A stretch of 64,000 nucleotides of DNA from Bacteroidota bacterium (GTDB lineage Bacteria; Bacteroidota; Bacteroidia; Chitinophagales; Saprospiraceae): NCBI GenBank assembly GCA_017858735.1, contig JAFMBH010000002.1, positions 85,363-149,362 on the forward strand, in the 5' to 3' direction. Below are positions 9,517 to 18,953 of this stretch, in pieces (position 1 is the stretch's first letter; every line of letters starts with the position of its first letter). A program made the translations under genes and the position numbers. The notes under the pieces are model-generated. The model did no database searches. It was not told the origin of the DNA and worked only from the letters and a program-made list of their open reading frames with translations.

Positions 9517-10362
9517 ATGCAGGTTTTGCATGTAGAAAAGGAGAAAAAGGAAAAGAGAAGAGCAATGATACTTAGCTTCTTTTTCCATCTGGGAGCTATC
9601 ATTCTGCTTATGCTCCCTCTTTTAGAATATCCAGATCCTCCTCCCGGTCAAGACGGTATCCTAATTGCTTTGGGTAATCCTGATGAAGGCACCGGGCCTA
9701 TAGAACCCGGAGGTCCAGAGGAACCTACTCCCGCAGAACCCATTGAGGAGCCTAAGCCCGAACCTAAACCTGTGGAGGAAGTTAAACCTAAGGAGAAAGT
9801 AAAAACAACTGATCCGTTAGTTTCAGAGAAGGAGTTCGAAATTAATAGAAGAAAAGCAGCGGAAAAAAAAGAAAAAGAGGAGCGGGATATTAAAGAAAAA
9901 GAGGAAGCTGCTGAAAGAGTAAGATTAGCAAAGGAAAAACAAGAGGCGATAGATAAGGAACAGCAGGAAGCTGCTGAATTAATTAAAAATATTAAAAAGG
10001 GTTCAGGGGGTTCCTCAGGTAAACCAGGCAAAGGCGGACAAGCTAATGGCGATGAAAATGGAAAGGTGGAAGAGGGGATTTCTACCGGAACCGGAATGGT
10101 TGGCGGTGGTTTGGGTGGAAGGGGTGTCGTTTCTTCTCCCGCTTTAAAAGATGATTCGAATAATAGGGGAAGTGTCGTAGTTGCTATTTGTCTCGATAAG
10201 GAAGGTAATGTTACCGAAGCAAAATTTCAATTGCAAGGCTCTACCATTACCTCGGGGAAATTAAGGGATCTTGCCGTGAGTAATGCTCGTCAATGGCGTT
10301 TTAAACCTGGCAATGAAGAGCGACAGTGCGGTAATATTACCTATTCTTTTAAAATCCAATAA
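9517..10362 (+). CDS. tonB: TonB family energy transducer
   Basis: 281 residues. A short cytoplasmic N terminus, one membrane anchor near residues 17-37 (AMILSFFFHLGAIILLMLPLL), then a Pro/Glu/Lys-rich linker with PEPKPVEEVKPKEK, a long charged probable coiled coil (about 105-155), a Gly-rich stretch and a TonB C-terminal domain ending ARQWRFKPG...YSFKIQ. It spans the periplasm and passes energy from ExbB/ExbD to outer-membrane receptors. The C-terminal domain is of the short TonB type. Confidence 0.93.
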   Translation: MQVLHVEKEKKEKRRAMILSFFFHLGAIILLMLPLLEYPDPPPGQDGILIALGNPDEGTGPIEPGGPEEPTPAEPIEEPKPEPKPVEEVKPKEKVKTTDPLVSEKEFEINRRKAAEKKEKEERDIKEKEEAAERVRLAKEKQEAIDKEQQEAAELIKNIKKGSGGSSGKPGKGGQANGDENGKVEEGISTGTGMVGGGLGGRGVVSSPALKDDSNNRGSVVVAICLDKEGNVTEAKFQLQGSTITSGKLRDLAVSNARQWRFKPGNEERQCGNITYSFKIQ

Positions 10363-10372
10363 TTTATTTCAA

Positions 10373-11689
10373 ATGGCATTAACCGAAAGGTATGCAGCTA
10401 CCCTGGATTTTTTATTTTCCAGGTTACCTATGTTTCAACGGGTTGGCTCCATCGCTTTTAGAGCAGACCTGACAAATATCCTTAATCTATTGGCTGGCTT
10501 GAATATGGAACTTAATAAGTTTCCTACCATTCATATAGCAGGTACGAATGGAAAAGGTTCTACCGCCCATCTTATAGCAGCTATGCTGACGGCACAAGGG
10601 TATAAAACAGGCTTATATATTTCTCCTCATTATGTAGATTTTAGAGAAAGAATCAGAATAAATGGTCAGCTGGTTTCAAAACGTTTTGTCATCGATTTCA
10701 CTGAAAGGGTAAAGCCCTTACTGGATGAAATTAATCCCTCGTTTTTTGAAATTACCTGGGTCATGGCGCTCGCCTGGTTCGAAAAGTCAAAAGTTGATGT
10801 GGCGGTCATAGAAACCGGGCTGGGCGGAAGATTGGATAGTACCAATGTGATAACTCCTGTTTTAAGTGTAATTACTAACATAGGTATGGATCATACGGCC
10901 TTTTTAGGAGACACGCTGCCTAAAATTGCCACTGAAAAAGCTGGTATTATTAAACCTGGCGTTCCCGTTGTCATTGGTGAAAAGCAAGAGGAAACAACCC
11001 CTGTTTTTAACTATTTTTCGGAAATGAATGAGGCTCCTATCTTTTTCGCCGATGAATGTTTTTATGTACAATGTCTCGACGCTAATCTCCTTTATGCTAC
11101 TTATAATGTCAGGAAAATTGGTAGTAATGATTTGTGGTTCAATGACTTAAAAGTAAATTTAGCAGGCGGATATCAGTTGAAAAATGTAAGGACCGCTTTG
11201 TGTGCCATCGATAAACTAAGGCCATTTTTTAAGGTGGAAAATGCAGCTATCATTGAAGGGTTATTACACCTGAAACGTTTGACCCGGTTTATGGGGCGGT
11301 GGCAGAAACTGGGTGATGATCCTCTCATTATTGCCGATAGTGCCCATAATATAGAGGGTTTAACCCTGGCAATGAATCAATTAAAAGAATTATCCGCAAC
11401 GGCGCTTCATCTGGTCATTGGTGTCGTTTCCGATAAGGATATTGCTGGTATGCTCTCCCTTTTACCTAAAAACGCTACTTATTATTTTGCCAGACCTGAC
11501 CTACCGAGGGGCTTAAATGCCCTCAAGTTAAAAGAACAGGCACATAGCTTTGGATTATATGGAAAAGCATACTCATCTGTGAAAAATGCGCTCAAAGCTG
11601 CTAAAAGAAAAGCAACGCCTTCCGATGTAGTCTATGTCGGAGGGAGTACCTTTGTGGTGGCTGAGGTCATTCGTTTTTCATATCCTTAA
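10373..11689 (+). CDS. folC: folylpolyglutamate synthase / dihydrofolate synthase
   Basis: 438 residues from the ATG at 10373. The ORF-track start at 10283 overlaps tonB and was not used; the chosen start lies 10 bp after the tonB stop and gives the normal N terminus (ALTERYAATLDFLF). The P-loop is HIAGTNGKGSTAH, and the Mur-ligase-type blocks ETGLGGRLDSTN, ITNIGMDHTAFLG, EKAGIIKPGVP and ADSAHN follow in family order. It adds glutamate to dihydropteroate or reduced folates using ATP. Co-transcribed with the ton genes by position. Confidence 0.95.
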   Translation: MALTERYAATLDFLFSRLPMFQRVGSIAFRADLTNILNLLAGLNMELNKFPTIHIAGTNGKGSTAHLIAAMLTAQGYKTGLYISPHYVDFRERIRINGQLVSKRFVIDFTERVKPLLDEINPSFFEITWVMALAWFEKSKVDVAVIETGLGGRLDSTNVITPVLSVITNIGMDHTAFLGDTLPKIATEKAGIIKPGVPVVIGEKQEETTPVFNYFSEMNEAPIFFADECFYVQCLDANLLYATYNVRKIGSNDLWFNDLKVNLAGGYQLKNVRTALCAIDKLRPFFKVENAAIIEGLLHLKRLTRFMGRWQKLGDDPLIIADSAHNIEGLTLAMNQLKELSATALHLVIGVVSDKDIAGMLSLLPKNATYYFARPDLPRGLNALKLKEQAHSFGLYGKAYSSVKNALKAAKRKATPSDVVYVGGSTFVVAEVIRFSYP

Positions 11690-11698
11690 TATCAACTC

Positions 11699-13321
11699 AT
11701 GAAATCAATTTTTTCCGTCGTATTTTTCCTTTTTGCTCTTTCCCTTTCAGCGCAGACAAAGACCACCTTCCCGGTTTCTTTATTACTTGTTCCTGAAAAA
11801 ACAAATTTTGAAAAAACCTCTACCTATTCTGATGTAATGTCTTTTTTAAACGCAATTAAACAGCTTAGTCCTTATATTTCTTTGCATAACATAGGTAAAA
11901 GTACCTCGGGATTAGATATTCCTATGGCGGTTTTGGCAAATCCAATGATTTCAAATGCAGATCAGGCTAATGCGTCAGGGAAACCAGTAGTTTATATTCA
12001 GGCAAATATTCATGCCGGGGAAGTGGAAGGAAAAGAGGTAGCTATGATGTTGATGAGAGATATTTTATTGGGTGACAAAATGGATTTACTCCAAAACCAG
12101 ATTATCATTTTTGTACCTATTTATAATGTGGACGGAAATGATAAGATGGAAAAGGGTTTAAGGGCATCACAGGAAAATAGCCCCTTAGAAACAGGTACCA
12201 GGGAAAATGGTCAAGGGCTCGATTTAAATAGAGATGGCGTTAAAATGGAAGCCCCTGAAACTAAAGGAATGATTGCTAACGTTTTAAATCTTTGGGATCC
12301 TCAGCTTACGGTCGATTTACATACAACCAATGGAACCTGGCACGGATATTCCCTGACCTGGGCGCCTGGTTATTTGTCCTCAGGTGAATCGGGTCCTTAT
12401 AATTATTTAAATGAGGTGATGCTTCCTTTAATAACAAAAAATGCAAAAGAAAAATACGATCTTAATTTGGGCCCATTTGGCGATTTTAGTACCAGAGAGG
12501 GTTGGCCATTGAAAAAATTTTATACCTATAATCATCATCCAAGATATATTATTAATCAAATTGGCCTTAGAAATAGAATGTCTATTCTAAGTGAATCTTT
12601 TGCTCACGAACGTTTTTATCAACGTATTCATAGTACTTATCATTTTGTGTATGAAATTTTGAATCATTGTAATAATCATTCGGAAGAAATTATAAAAATC
12701 AATAAACAGGCAGAATGGTCCGCCATTGAAAAGGTTAAAAATCAAGCTGGTACCCTTAAAAAAGGCGTTCGTTTTAAAATGGTACCTACCGATAAACCTC
12801 TCCAACATTTTAGAACTTACGATTATGAAAATTTCTTAAAAGAGGATGGAACAACGACTTTATTAAGAACAGGCAAAGTAGTTTATTATGATAATATAAC
12901 CTATTATGCTGCCTTCAAAGATACTGTAAGTGCTTTATTGCCAAGAGGATACATCATTCCATCGGGTTTAGATACTATCGTTGAACTTCTTCGACAACAA
13001 GGGGTAAAAGTCACAACGCTTGAAAAAAATCAACGTTTTTCAGGGGAATCTTTTTTTATAGAAAAATGGAATAAATCTCCAAGGAAATTTGAAGGACACA
13101 ATATGGTATCCGTAGAAGGTACATTTAATGCCAGGGAAATGTTGGCAAAAAAAGGCGATTTTATCGTTAATATGGCTCAACCATTAGCTAATCTTATATT
13201 TTATATGCTTGAACCTCAATCTGATGATGGGCTGCTTTCCTGGAATTTTTTCGACCATATTTTGAAAGGTTCCAATATGCCATTTTCACCCGTTGACTAT
13301 CCTGTGTTTAAGTATTTTTAA
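11699..13321 (+). CDS. secreted M14 family zinc carboxypeptidase-like protein
   Basis: 540 residues with a signal peptide (residues 1-19, cut near LSAQT). Zinc ligands of the M14 fold are visible: HAGE at 105-108 and His in VDLHTTNG near 208, with a likely catalytic Glu in ILSESFAHERF. The catalytic domain fills about residues 40-335; the remaining 200 residues are a C-terminal extension without a recognised motif. It would hydrolyse peptides outside the cytoplasm. It sits 9 bp after folC, so it is probably in the same transcription unit, and it ends 11 bp from a convergent gene. Confidence 0.9.
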   Translation: MKSIFSVVFFLFALSLSAQTKTTFPVSLLLVPEKTNFEKTSTYSDVMSFLNAIKQLSPYISLHNIGKSTSGLDIPMAVLANPMISNADQANASGKPVVYIQANIHAGEVEGKEVAMMLMRDILLGDKMDLLQNQIIIFVPIYNVDGNDKMEKGLRASQENSPLETGTRENGQGLDLNRDGVKMEAPETKGMIANVLNLWDPQLTVDLHTTNGTWHGYSLTWAPGYLSSGESGPYNYLNEVMLPLITKNAKEKYDLNLGPFGDFSTREGWPLKKFYTYNHHPRYIINQIGLRNRMSILSESFAHERFYQRIHSTYHFVYEILNHCNNHSEEIIKINKQAEWSAIEKVKNQAGTLKKGVRFKMVPTDKPLQHFRTYDYENFLKEDGTTTLLRTGKVVYYDNITYYAAFKDTVSALLPRGYIIPSGLDTIVELLRQQGVKVTTLEKNQRFSGESFFIEKWNKSPRKFEGHNMVSVEGTFNAREMLAKKGDFIVNMAQPLANLIFYMLEPQSDDGLLSWNFFDHILKGSNMPFSPVDYPVFKYF

Positions 13322-13332
13322 GAGGATTAAAT

Positions 13333-14265
13333 TTAAGATGGTCTGGATTTTAGGTTATCGATAATCTGCTGAGCAAGTTGCAAAGCTTTTACCCCATCAT
13401 TTACTGTAACAACGGGCTGTTTCTTATAAAATATAGCTTCTGCAAAGGAACGCAATTCTTCCTTCAAGGCATTATGATGCAAAAAAACAGGCATTTCTGT
13501 TTCATAATGTAAAGATGAACGTGAGATAATCTGGCTTTTTTTCTCTAAAAAATCCATGCTAATGTAAGCATCAGGTTGAAACAAACGCATTTTCCGCATT
13601 TTTTTCATCGAAATTCGAGAGGAGGTTACATTGGCTACTGCACCATTTGCAAATTCAATTCTTGCATTGGCAATGTCAGGAGTAGGACTTAAAATAGCTA
13701 CCCCATTTGCTCTGATATCTGTGATTTCGAAGGGAATAAGTTGTAATATAAGGTCTAAATCATGAATCATCAAATCTAAAACAACGGAAACATCAGTTCC
13801 CCGTGCATTGAAAGGTGCCAGTCTATGGACTTCTATAAACATCGGATGTAATCCGAGATCTTTGACACTTAACCAGGCAGGATTGAAGCGTTCGATATGT
13901 CCAACCTGAACTACGGGGTAAGTTTGTTTATCATTGAACCAGTTTTTTAAGGAAATAGCTTCCTCCAGCGTATCCGTTATGGGTTTTTCAATGAATAAAT
14001 GTTTATCATAGGATAAAACCTGTTTTGCATAAAAATAATGAAAAGAGGTTGGGACAGACAAAATAATGGCGTCAGAAGCTTCAATTAAGGAAGCTGCATT
14101 GTTAAAAGAGGTCCATTGGGATAAATCAGGCGATGAGTCGCCTATTTGTGGGTCATTATCGTGAAATCCAGCGACGGTGAACCATTCAGGTAATTCATTG
14201 AGTTGTTTTAATATTAACTTCCCTAAATGACCTGCACCAATGACTCCAACTGTAATCATAGCCAC
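13333..14265 (-). CDS. Gfo/Idh/MocA family oxidoreductase
   Basis: 310 residues. N-terminal Rossmann fold with GVIGAGHLGK, the EKP motif (LFIEKPITDT) near residue 94 that positions the nicotinamide, then the alpha/beta Gfo C-terminal domain with VVLDLMIHDLDLIL. Members oxidise or reduce sugars and related compounds with NAD(P). The substrate is not evident. An internal start at Met3 is equally possible. Last gene of a minus-strand run that starts with the small membrane proteins or further up. Confidence 0.9.
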   Translation of the reverse strand: MAMITVGVIGAGHLGKLILKQLNELPEWFTVAGFHDNDPQIGDSSPDLSQWTSFNNAASLIEASDAIILSVPTSFHYFYAKQVLSYDKHLFIEKPITDTLEEAISLKNWFNDKQTYPVVQVGHIERFNPAWLSVKDLGLHPMFIEVHRLAPFNARGTDVSVVLDLMIHDLDLILQLIPFEITDIRANGVAILSPTPDIANARIEFANGAVANVTSSRISMKKMRKMRLFQPDAYISMDFLEKKSQIISRSSLHYETEMPVFLHHNALKEELRSFAEAIFYKKQPVVTVNDGVKALQLAQQIIDNLKSRPS

Positions 14266-14267
14266 GG

Positions 14268-14576
14268 TTATTCTCTAAAATACATTAAAACAGCCCCCAA
14301 GAGGGTGATAAGTACCATCAAAACAGAGGCCATTTTAATGGCTAATCTTATATATTTTGAGAAATCTCTAATAGCTTGGGCCTGATTTGGATATCGTGGT
14401 ATAACTTCCCTTTCCAGTTTATCTGGATGAAAAACATCCATCGCATTGAATTCTACCTTATGACGAACCAGGATTTGATAGTTATTTAAAACCTTGACAC
14501 GAAAATAAAAGGATAGGAAGAGCATGCTTAAAAAGAGCAGCGTAATAATGATAAATAGGGTAAGGAATAAACTCAT
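14268..14576 (-). CDS. small membrane protein, unknown function
   Basis: 102 residues with two predicted membrane helices (about 3-25 and 80-100) and a basic loop between them (DKLEREVIPRYPNQAQ). No family recognised. Its start overlaps the stop of the upstream gene by ATGA and its stop is 2 bp from the next gene, so it is tightly co-translated with both neighbours. Confidence 0.75.
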   Translation of the reverse strand: MSLFLTLFIIITLLFLSMLFLSFYFRVKVLNNYQILVRHKVEFNAMDVFHPDKLEREVIPRYPNQAQAIRDFSKYIRLAIKMASVLMVLITLLGAVLMYFRE

Positions 14577-14950
14577 TTATTTAATTCTTTTTCTTTTTTC
14601 CAACCTGAACTTAATCCGGCAGCTATAAGAAGGTGTAAAGAACCTGCCCGAGCATCAGGATTATAAATAAACTGACTTAGACTGAGCAGGGTATGAAAAA
14701 GGATGAGTAAAATTATCAGTCCATTTCGTTGGGCGCTTCCCGGAACTTCCCGTAGGGCCCAAAAAGAAATGGCTACAGGCAGCATAGCGGCAGAACCATA
14801 CATAGCCAATAACATTTTCGGTGTATTTTCACCGTGTAAAGGCTGTAAGGCGGAAATAAATTTTAGGTACAAAGGGAAAAACCAGCATAATATGGCTATT
14901 CCTCCTTCTAAAACAATGGTAGTATAAAGTAATATCTTAACAATTTTCAT
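14573..14950 (-). CDS. small membrane protein, unknown function
   Basis: 125 residues and about four hydrophobic helices (residues 5-30, 48-64, 75-92, 100-115), ending in a Lys/Glu tail. No family recognised. It lies 4 bp downstream of the SDR gene at 14955 and overlaps the next gene by 4 bp, so it belongs to the lipid-oxidation run by position. A role in membrane delivery of a hydrophobic substrate is only a guess. Confidence 0.75.
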   Translation of the reverse strand: MKIVKILLYTTIVLEGGIAILCWFFPLYLKFISALQPLHGENTPKMLLAMYGSAAMLPVAISFWALREVPGSAQRNGLIILLILFHTLLSLSQFIYNPDARAGSLHLLIAAGLSSGWKKEKELNK

Positions 14951-14954
14951 CGGC

Positions 14955-15749
14955 TCATTTTCTATTTTCGCGAAGGTAATATGCAGACATCCAAATAACG
15001 ACAGCTTCGGGTAATCTTTTCATAATTGAAAGTAAAAAAGATAGTCCTTTACCTGGGACAACCAGATTTTTGCCATTTTTAATACCCTTAAGAATATCTC
15101 TAACTACCGTGTCGGGCGTTACTACCATCCAGTTTTTGAAGGTTCTGGACTTTTCCATTCCCGCCCGTTCCATAAATCCTGTGTTTACTACGGGCGTTGG
15201 ACAAACGGCCATCGTACGAACAGCAAACCCCGCTTCTCTTAATTCAAAATCAATAGATCGGGTAAACTGCAAAACAAAACTTTTAGTTGCACCATAAGTT
15301 CCTAAACGAGGGTTTGGCTGGAAGGCTGAAATGGAGGAAATGTTTATTATCCAACCACTATTGCGCTGAATCATATCTTTCAAAAAAAAACGGGTTAACT
15401 GGTAAACATTCAACATGTTTAACTGAAGCATTTTAAATTCGCTCTCCTGATCTGTTTCCCAAACATAGCCGTAGGTGCCAAATCCAGCGTTATTTACCAG
15501 GATATCAGGAACAAAATCGGCTTTTAAGGCCTGTTGATATACCGATAGGGCACTTTCCGGAAGCGTCAGGTCAATTTCTAGACCGATAAATTGCAGATTT
15601 GGAAAATCTTTTTTGAGATTTTCTATGGCCAAAGGAAGTAATCCGTCTTCCTTAGCCACTAAAAACAAAGCGTTCCCTTCTCGTGCAAATGCATTGGCAA
15701 GTTCAAGTCCAATGCCTTGGGAACCGCCAGTAATGAGCATTTTTTTCAT
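14955..15749 (-). CDS. short-chain dehydrogenase/reductase, acyl-chain type
   Basis: 264 residues. Cofactor motif TGGSQGIG near residue 7, NNAG motif, catalytic Ser-Tyr-Lys in ISSIS and YGATK. The C terminus is hydrophobic (FLLSIMKRLPEAVVIWMSAYYL), as in membrane-bound reductases of long-chain or isoprenoid substrates. It is 6 bp downstream of the aldehyde dehydrogenase gene, which suggests an alcohol/aldehyde or keto-acyl interconversion before or after that step. The true substrate is unknown. Confidence 0.88.
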   Translation of the reverse strand: MKKMLITGGSQGIGLELANAFAREGNALFLVAKEDGLLPLAIENLKKDFPNLQFIGLEIDLTLPESALSVYQQALKADFVPDILVNNAGFGTYGYVWETDQESEFKMLQLNMLNVYQLTRFFLKDMIQRNSGWIINISSISAFQPNPRLGTYGATKSFVLQFTRSIDFELREAGFAVRTMAVCPTPVVNTGFMERAGMEKSRTFKNWMVVTPDTVVRDILKGIKNGKNLVVPGKGLSFLLSIMKRLPEAVVIWMSAYYLRENRK

Positions 15750-15755
15750 GTAAAA

Positions 15756-17186
15756 TCAAGACAATTTGAAGGCAAGAAAAGAAACCAGTTTCTGTTTAAA
15801 CCCATTGTAAGGAGGATAAATAAAGGATAGGGTTCCAAAATTTCTTTTAACAATACCCCGCTCATTGGAGAAATCAACAAAAGAATGAAATCCCATCGCT
15901 TTGCCAATCCCACTGTTATTAACGCCACCGAAAGGAAGGTCCGGATTCAGGTATCCAAGTAAATAATCATTTATCACCGTTCCACCGGAGGACGTTTTAC
16001 TAATTATCTCGTTGATGAATGCGTTGTTTTTTGAGGCAACATAAAGAGAAAGTGGTTTAGGTTTTTCGTAAATAATCTCTACCACCTCATTTATATCCTT
16101 GAATGTCATCATAGGCATAACCGGGCCGAAAATTTCTTCCTCCATGATTTTCATATCATGAGAAACATTTCCAAGGAGGGTAGGGGAAATAAATCGGTCT
16201 GTTTCATCAAATTCTCCTCCGGCCAGTACTTTGGCTCCTTTAGAGATTGCATCATCAAATAATGCTTTTATTCTGTTAAAATGCCTGTTATTTATGATTC
16301 TGCAATAATCAGGAGAGTTTTTAATTCCTTTATTTTCAGGATTATAAAATGCGTTTATACTTTTTTGATATGCTTTAGTAAATTCTTCAGCGACGCTTTC
16401 CTGAACTAATAAATAATCGGGAGCGATGCATGTCTGACCATTATTAAAATGTTTTGCCCACACACATTTTTCTGCAGCATCAGATATTGGTGCTGATTTT
16501 TCAATGATGGCAGGAGATTTTCCACCCAGTTCCAGGGTAACTGAAGAAAGGTGTTGGGCAGCTGCGGCCATCACTACTTTTCCAATTTGAGGACTTCCTG
16601 TGAAATAAATATGATTGAAAGGCAGAGATAATAGTCGGCTTGCCAGAGAGGCATCTCCTTCCAAGACAGTAACTTCATCTTGTGGATAAAGTTCTGATAG
16701 CATATTGTTAATAAAATGAGCTGTGTGCGCAGCGAGTTCTGATGGTTTTAAAAGAACCGTATTTCCAGCGGCTATGGCATAGATTAAGGGAAGAATGGAC
16801 AGATTAAAAGGGTAATTCCATGGAGAAAGAATCAGGCAAACCCCCTTCGATTCGTATTTAACCCATGAAGAAGTTCCAACGAGGGTGATAGGTGTATCCA
16901 CCACTTTGTTGGCCATCCAACGCGCGAGATTTTTTTTAACATGAGTTATTTGCTGAATAATAGCACTTATCTCACTACTCATGACTTCGACGGGATGTTT
17001 CTTGAAATCGGCATATAAAGCGGTTTCCAACGATGTAATGTTTGCCGGGTTTCTCAAATAGGCTTCCAGTTTTTTTAATTTGTCGATTCTTTCCTTAACA
17101 GATGTGCGGGAAGTAATGCGAGCCTTCGATTTTAAATTTTGGAAAACTAACTGAAGATCGTCGGTGGTATTTGTTGAAATAGTCAT
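15756..17186 (-). CDS. ALDH3-type fatty aldehyde dehydrogenase
   Basis: 476 residues, the length of the class 3 family. General base Glu219 in TLELGGKSPA, nucleophile Cys253 in NNGQTCIAPDY, EEIFGPV, and the class 3 ending PFGGVNNSGIGKAMGFHSF followed by a hydrophobic tail (IYPPYNGFKQKLVSFLAFKL) as in membrane-associated fatty aldehyde dehydrogenases. It oxidises long-chain aldehydes to acids with NAD(P). Operon position after the acyl-CoA synthetase and before the SDR supports a lipid aldehyde as substrate. Confidence 0.92.
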   Translation of the reverse strand: MTISTNTTDDLQLVFQNLKSKARITSRTSVKERIDKLKKLEAYLRNPANITSLETALYADFKKHPVEVMSSEISAIIQQITHVKKNLARWMANKVVDTPITLVGTSSWVKYESKGVCLILSPWNYPFNLSILPLIYAIAAGNTVLLKPSELAAHTAHFINNMLSELYPQDEVTVLEGDASLASRLLSLPFNHIYFTGSPQIGKVVMAAAAQHLSSVTLELGGKSPAIIEKSAPISDAAEKCVWAKHFNNGQTCIAPDYLLVQESVAEEFTKAYQKSINAFYNPENKGIKNSPDYCRIINNRHFNRIKALFDDAISKGAKVLAGGEFDETDRFISPTLLGNVSHDMKIMEEEIFGPVMPMMTFKDINEVVEIIYEKPKPLSLYVASKNNAFINEIISKTSSGGTVINDYLLGYLNPDLPFGGVNNSGIGKAMGFHSFVDFSNERGIVKRNFGTLSFIYPPYNGFKQKLVSFLAFKLS

Positions 17187-17223
17187 GTTTTTACATTTTG
17201 TTATAAATATATGTTATTTTAAA

Positions 17224-18912
17224 TCATTCCCAAATGATAGGAAGGTCAGATTGGCTCCATGCGTCAAATTTATGGCTAAATAGCTGATTTAAATGATGTC
17301 TCTTTATTTTTAGGGTTGGGGTTAATACGCCGTTTGAAACATCCCAGGGTTCTGAAAGAATCACAACGGAGGATATTTTTTCAAAATTCGAGACTAGCTG
17401 GTTAACTGCATTGAGCGTACTTTCCAAACGCTTATTTATATCTTCTTTGGGTAAAGTTTGAGCAAATTCAGATAAATTTATAAGCGCTAGTGGCTGAGGA
17501 AGCCCAATACCGACCACACAAACTTGTTCAATAAGATCATTGACAGCAAAGGGGAATTCAAGGGTAGCGGGCGAAATAAATTTACCTTTTGCCGATTTAA
17601 ATGTTTCTGATAATCGTCCGGTAATGTATAGATAACCCTCATCATCTATTTTTCCCATGTCACCGGTATGTAACCAATTATTCTCAATAACTGTGTTGGT
17701 TAAAGAATCGTCCTCGAAATAGCCCCTCATTAGCCAGGGAGCTTGCATTAATATTTCACTGTTTTCCGGATCTATTTTTAATTTAACGCCAGGCACGGCT
17801 TTACCCACTGTGCCATTTTTTTGAACATTTTGTGGCATGAGCGTGCAGCCTCCGCAGTTCTCAGTCATCGCATAAACCTCCTGAATAGGAATGCCTAATT
17901 TGTCAAAAAAAACTTTTAAACTATCTGAAGCAGGAGCAGCACCTGTGAGCCGGATTTTAGCATTGGAAAGACCTAAGTTTTTCTTGAGCAAATACTTTAA
18001 AAAATCACCCAGAAAAGGAATTTTCACGAGGTTAAAAAGCAATGGTTCCGGAATTTTTGATACAATTCCCATTCTAAATTTTGTCCAAATTCTTGGAACA
18101 GCCATAAAAACAGTTGGCTGTGTCTGTTTCAGATTATAAATAAAAGTTTGCAGGGACTCACCAAAGGAAATACTTCCACCGGTGTGTATCGCAGCTGCAG
18201 CGACAATAAGCCTCTCTGCAATATGATTTAAAGGTAAGTAGGAAAAAAAGCGATGGTGTTTTGTGTGGGCTAGCCCTAAAAAATTGGTTTCTTTTTCTAA
18301 TTGCATAAGAGCGGCAGGACCATCAAAATCGATCATAACCCCTTTGGGTTTACCTGTAGTTCCCGATGTAAAAAGGATGGTCCAGATATCATTTAATGCG
18401 GGCAACGGGTTGCCCAACAGGGGCTGATATCTATTGATCAAAACATCCCATTGAAAGCCATTGGAAACTAAACTATTACCTGCATAATGGGGAAATGAAA
18501 TCACCGGAAGATCTGTGGGAACCCCCTTTTGCTGGTTTTCCCAATCGTCTAATTTTCCTATAAAAAGGAGTTTTATTTTACCAGCTTCAATAACTTCTGA
18601 TAATTGATCAGCCGTTTGATTCGGATAAAATGGGACAGAGATCAGACCAGACATCATCAACGCGAGATCGGTGATAATCCAGTGGTAACAATTTTTTGAA
18701 AGAATGCCTACGTTATCGCCAGGTACCAGGCCCATATCAAGAAGCGCAGCGGCCATTCTTCTTGCCTGAGATCCGGTTTCTTTCCAACTTATATCCTTCC
18801 ATTTTTTACCTTCGGGTTGACGAAGAAATATACGATTGGGCTGTAACTCTTCCCATTCATAAAAATATTCCAGCAAGGATAATCTGTTTGTTTCAAGGGT
18901 TGTATTTTCCAT
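17224..18912 (-). CDS. AMP-forming long-chain acyl-CoA synthetase
   Basis: 562 residues. ATP/AMP signature TILFTSGTTGKPKGVM near residue 185, adenylation blocks YAMTENCGGC, LHTGDMGKIDDEGYLYITGR and the hinge region. The catalytic Lys region near the C terminus is less clear. The fold and FADD-like layout (SWKETGSQARRMA, SYLPLNHIAERL) match long-chain synthetases that make acyl-CoA from fatty acid, ATP and CoA. It lies between the enoyl-CoA reductase and the aldehyde dehydrogenase genes, so it would activate the acid made by the latter. Confidence 0.92.
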   Translation of the reverse strand: MENTTLETNRLSLLEYFYEWEELQPNRIFLRQPEGKKWKDISWKETGSQARRMAAALLDMGLVPGDNVGILSKNCYHWIITDLALMMSGLISVPFYPNQTADQLSEVIEAGKIKLLFIGKLDDWENQQKGVPTDLPVISFPHYAGNSLVSNGFQWDVLINRYQPLLGNPLPALNDIWTILFTSGTTGKPKGVMIDFDGPAALMQLEKETNFLGLAHTKHHRFFSYLPLNHIAERLIVAAAAIHTGGSISFGESLQTFIYNLKQTQPTVFMAVPRIWTKFRMGIVSKIPEPLLFNLVKIPFLGDFLKYLLKKNLGLSNAKIRLTGAAPASDSLKVFFDKLGIPIQEVYAMTENCGGCTLMPQNVQKNGTVGKAVPGVKLKIDPENSEILMQAPWLMRGYFEDDSLTNTVIENNWLHTGDMGKIDDEGYLYITGRLSETFKSAKGKFISPATLEFPFAVNDLIEQVCVVGIGLPQPLALINLSEFAQTLPKEDINKRLESTLNAVNQLVSNFEKISSVVILSEPWDVSNGVLTPTLKIKRHHLNQLFSHKFDAWSQSDLPIIWE

Positions 18913-18953
18913 CTAATCTATAAGAAACTGGGGATTTAAGGTTTGAAATGAGA

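Noticed and set aside
10283-10372. Longer N terminus for FolC in the ORF track
   Set aside because: It overlaps tonB by 80 bp and lacks similarity to FolC; the ATG at 10373 fits the family.
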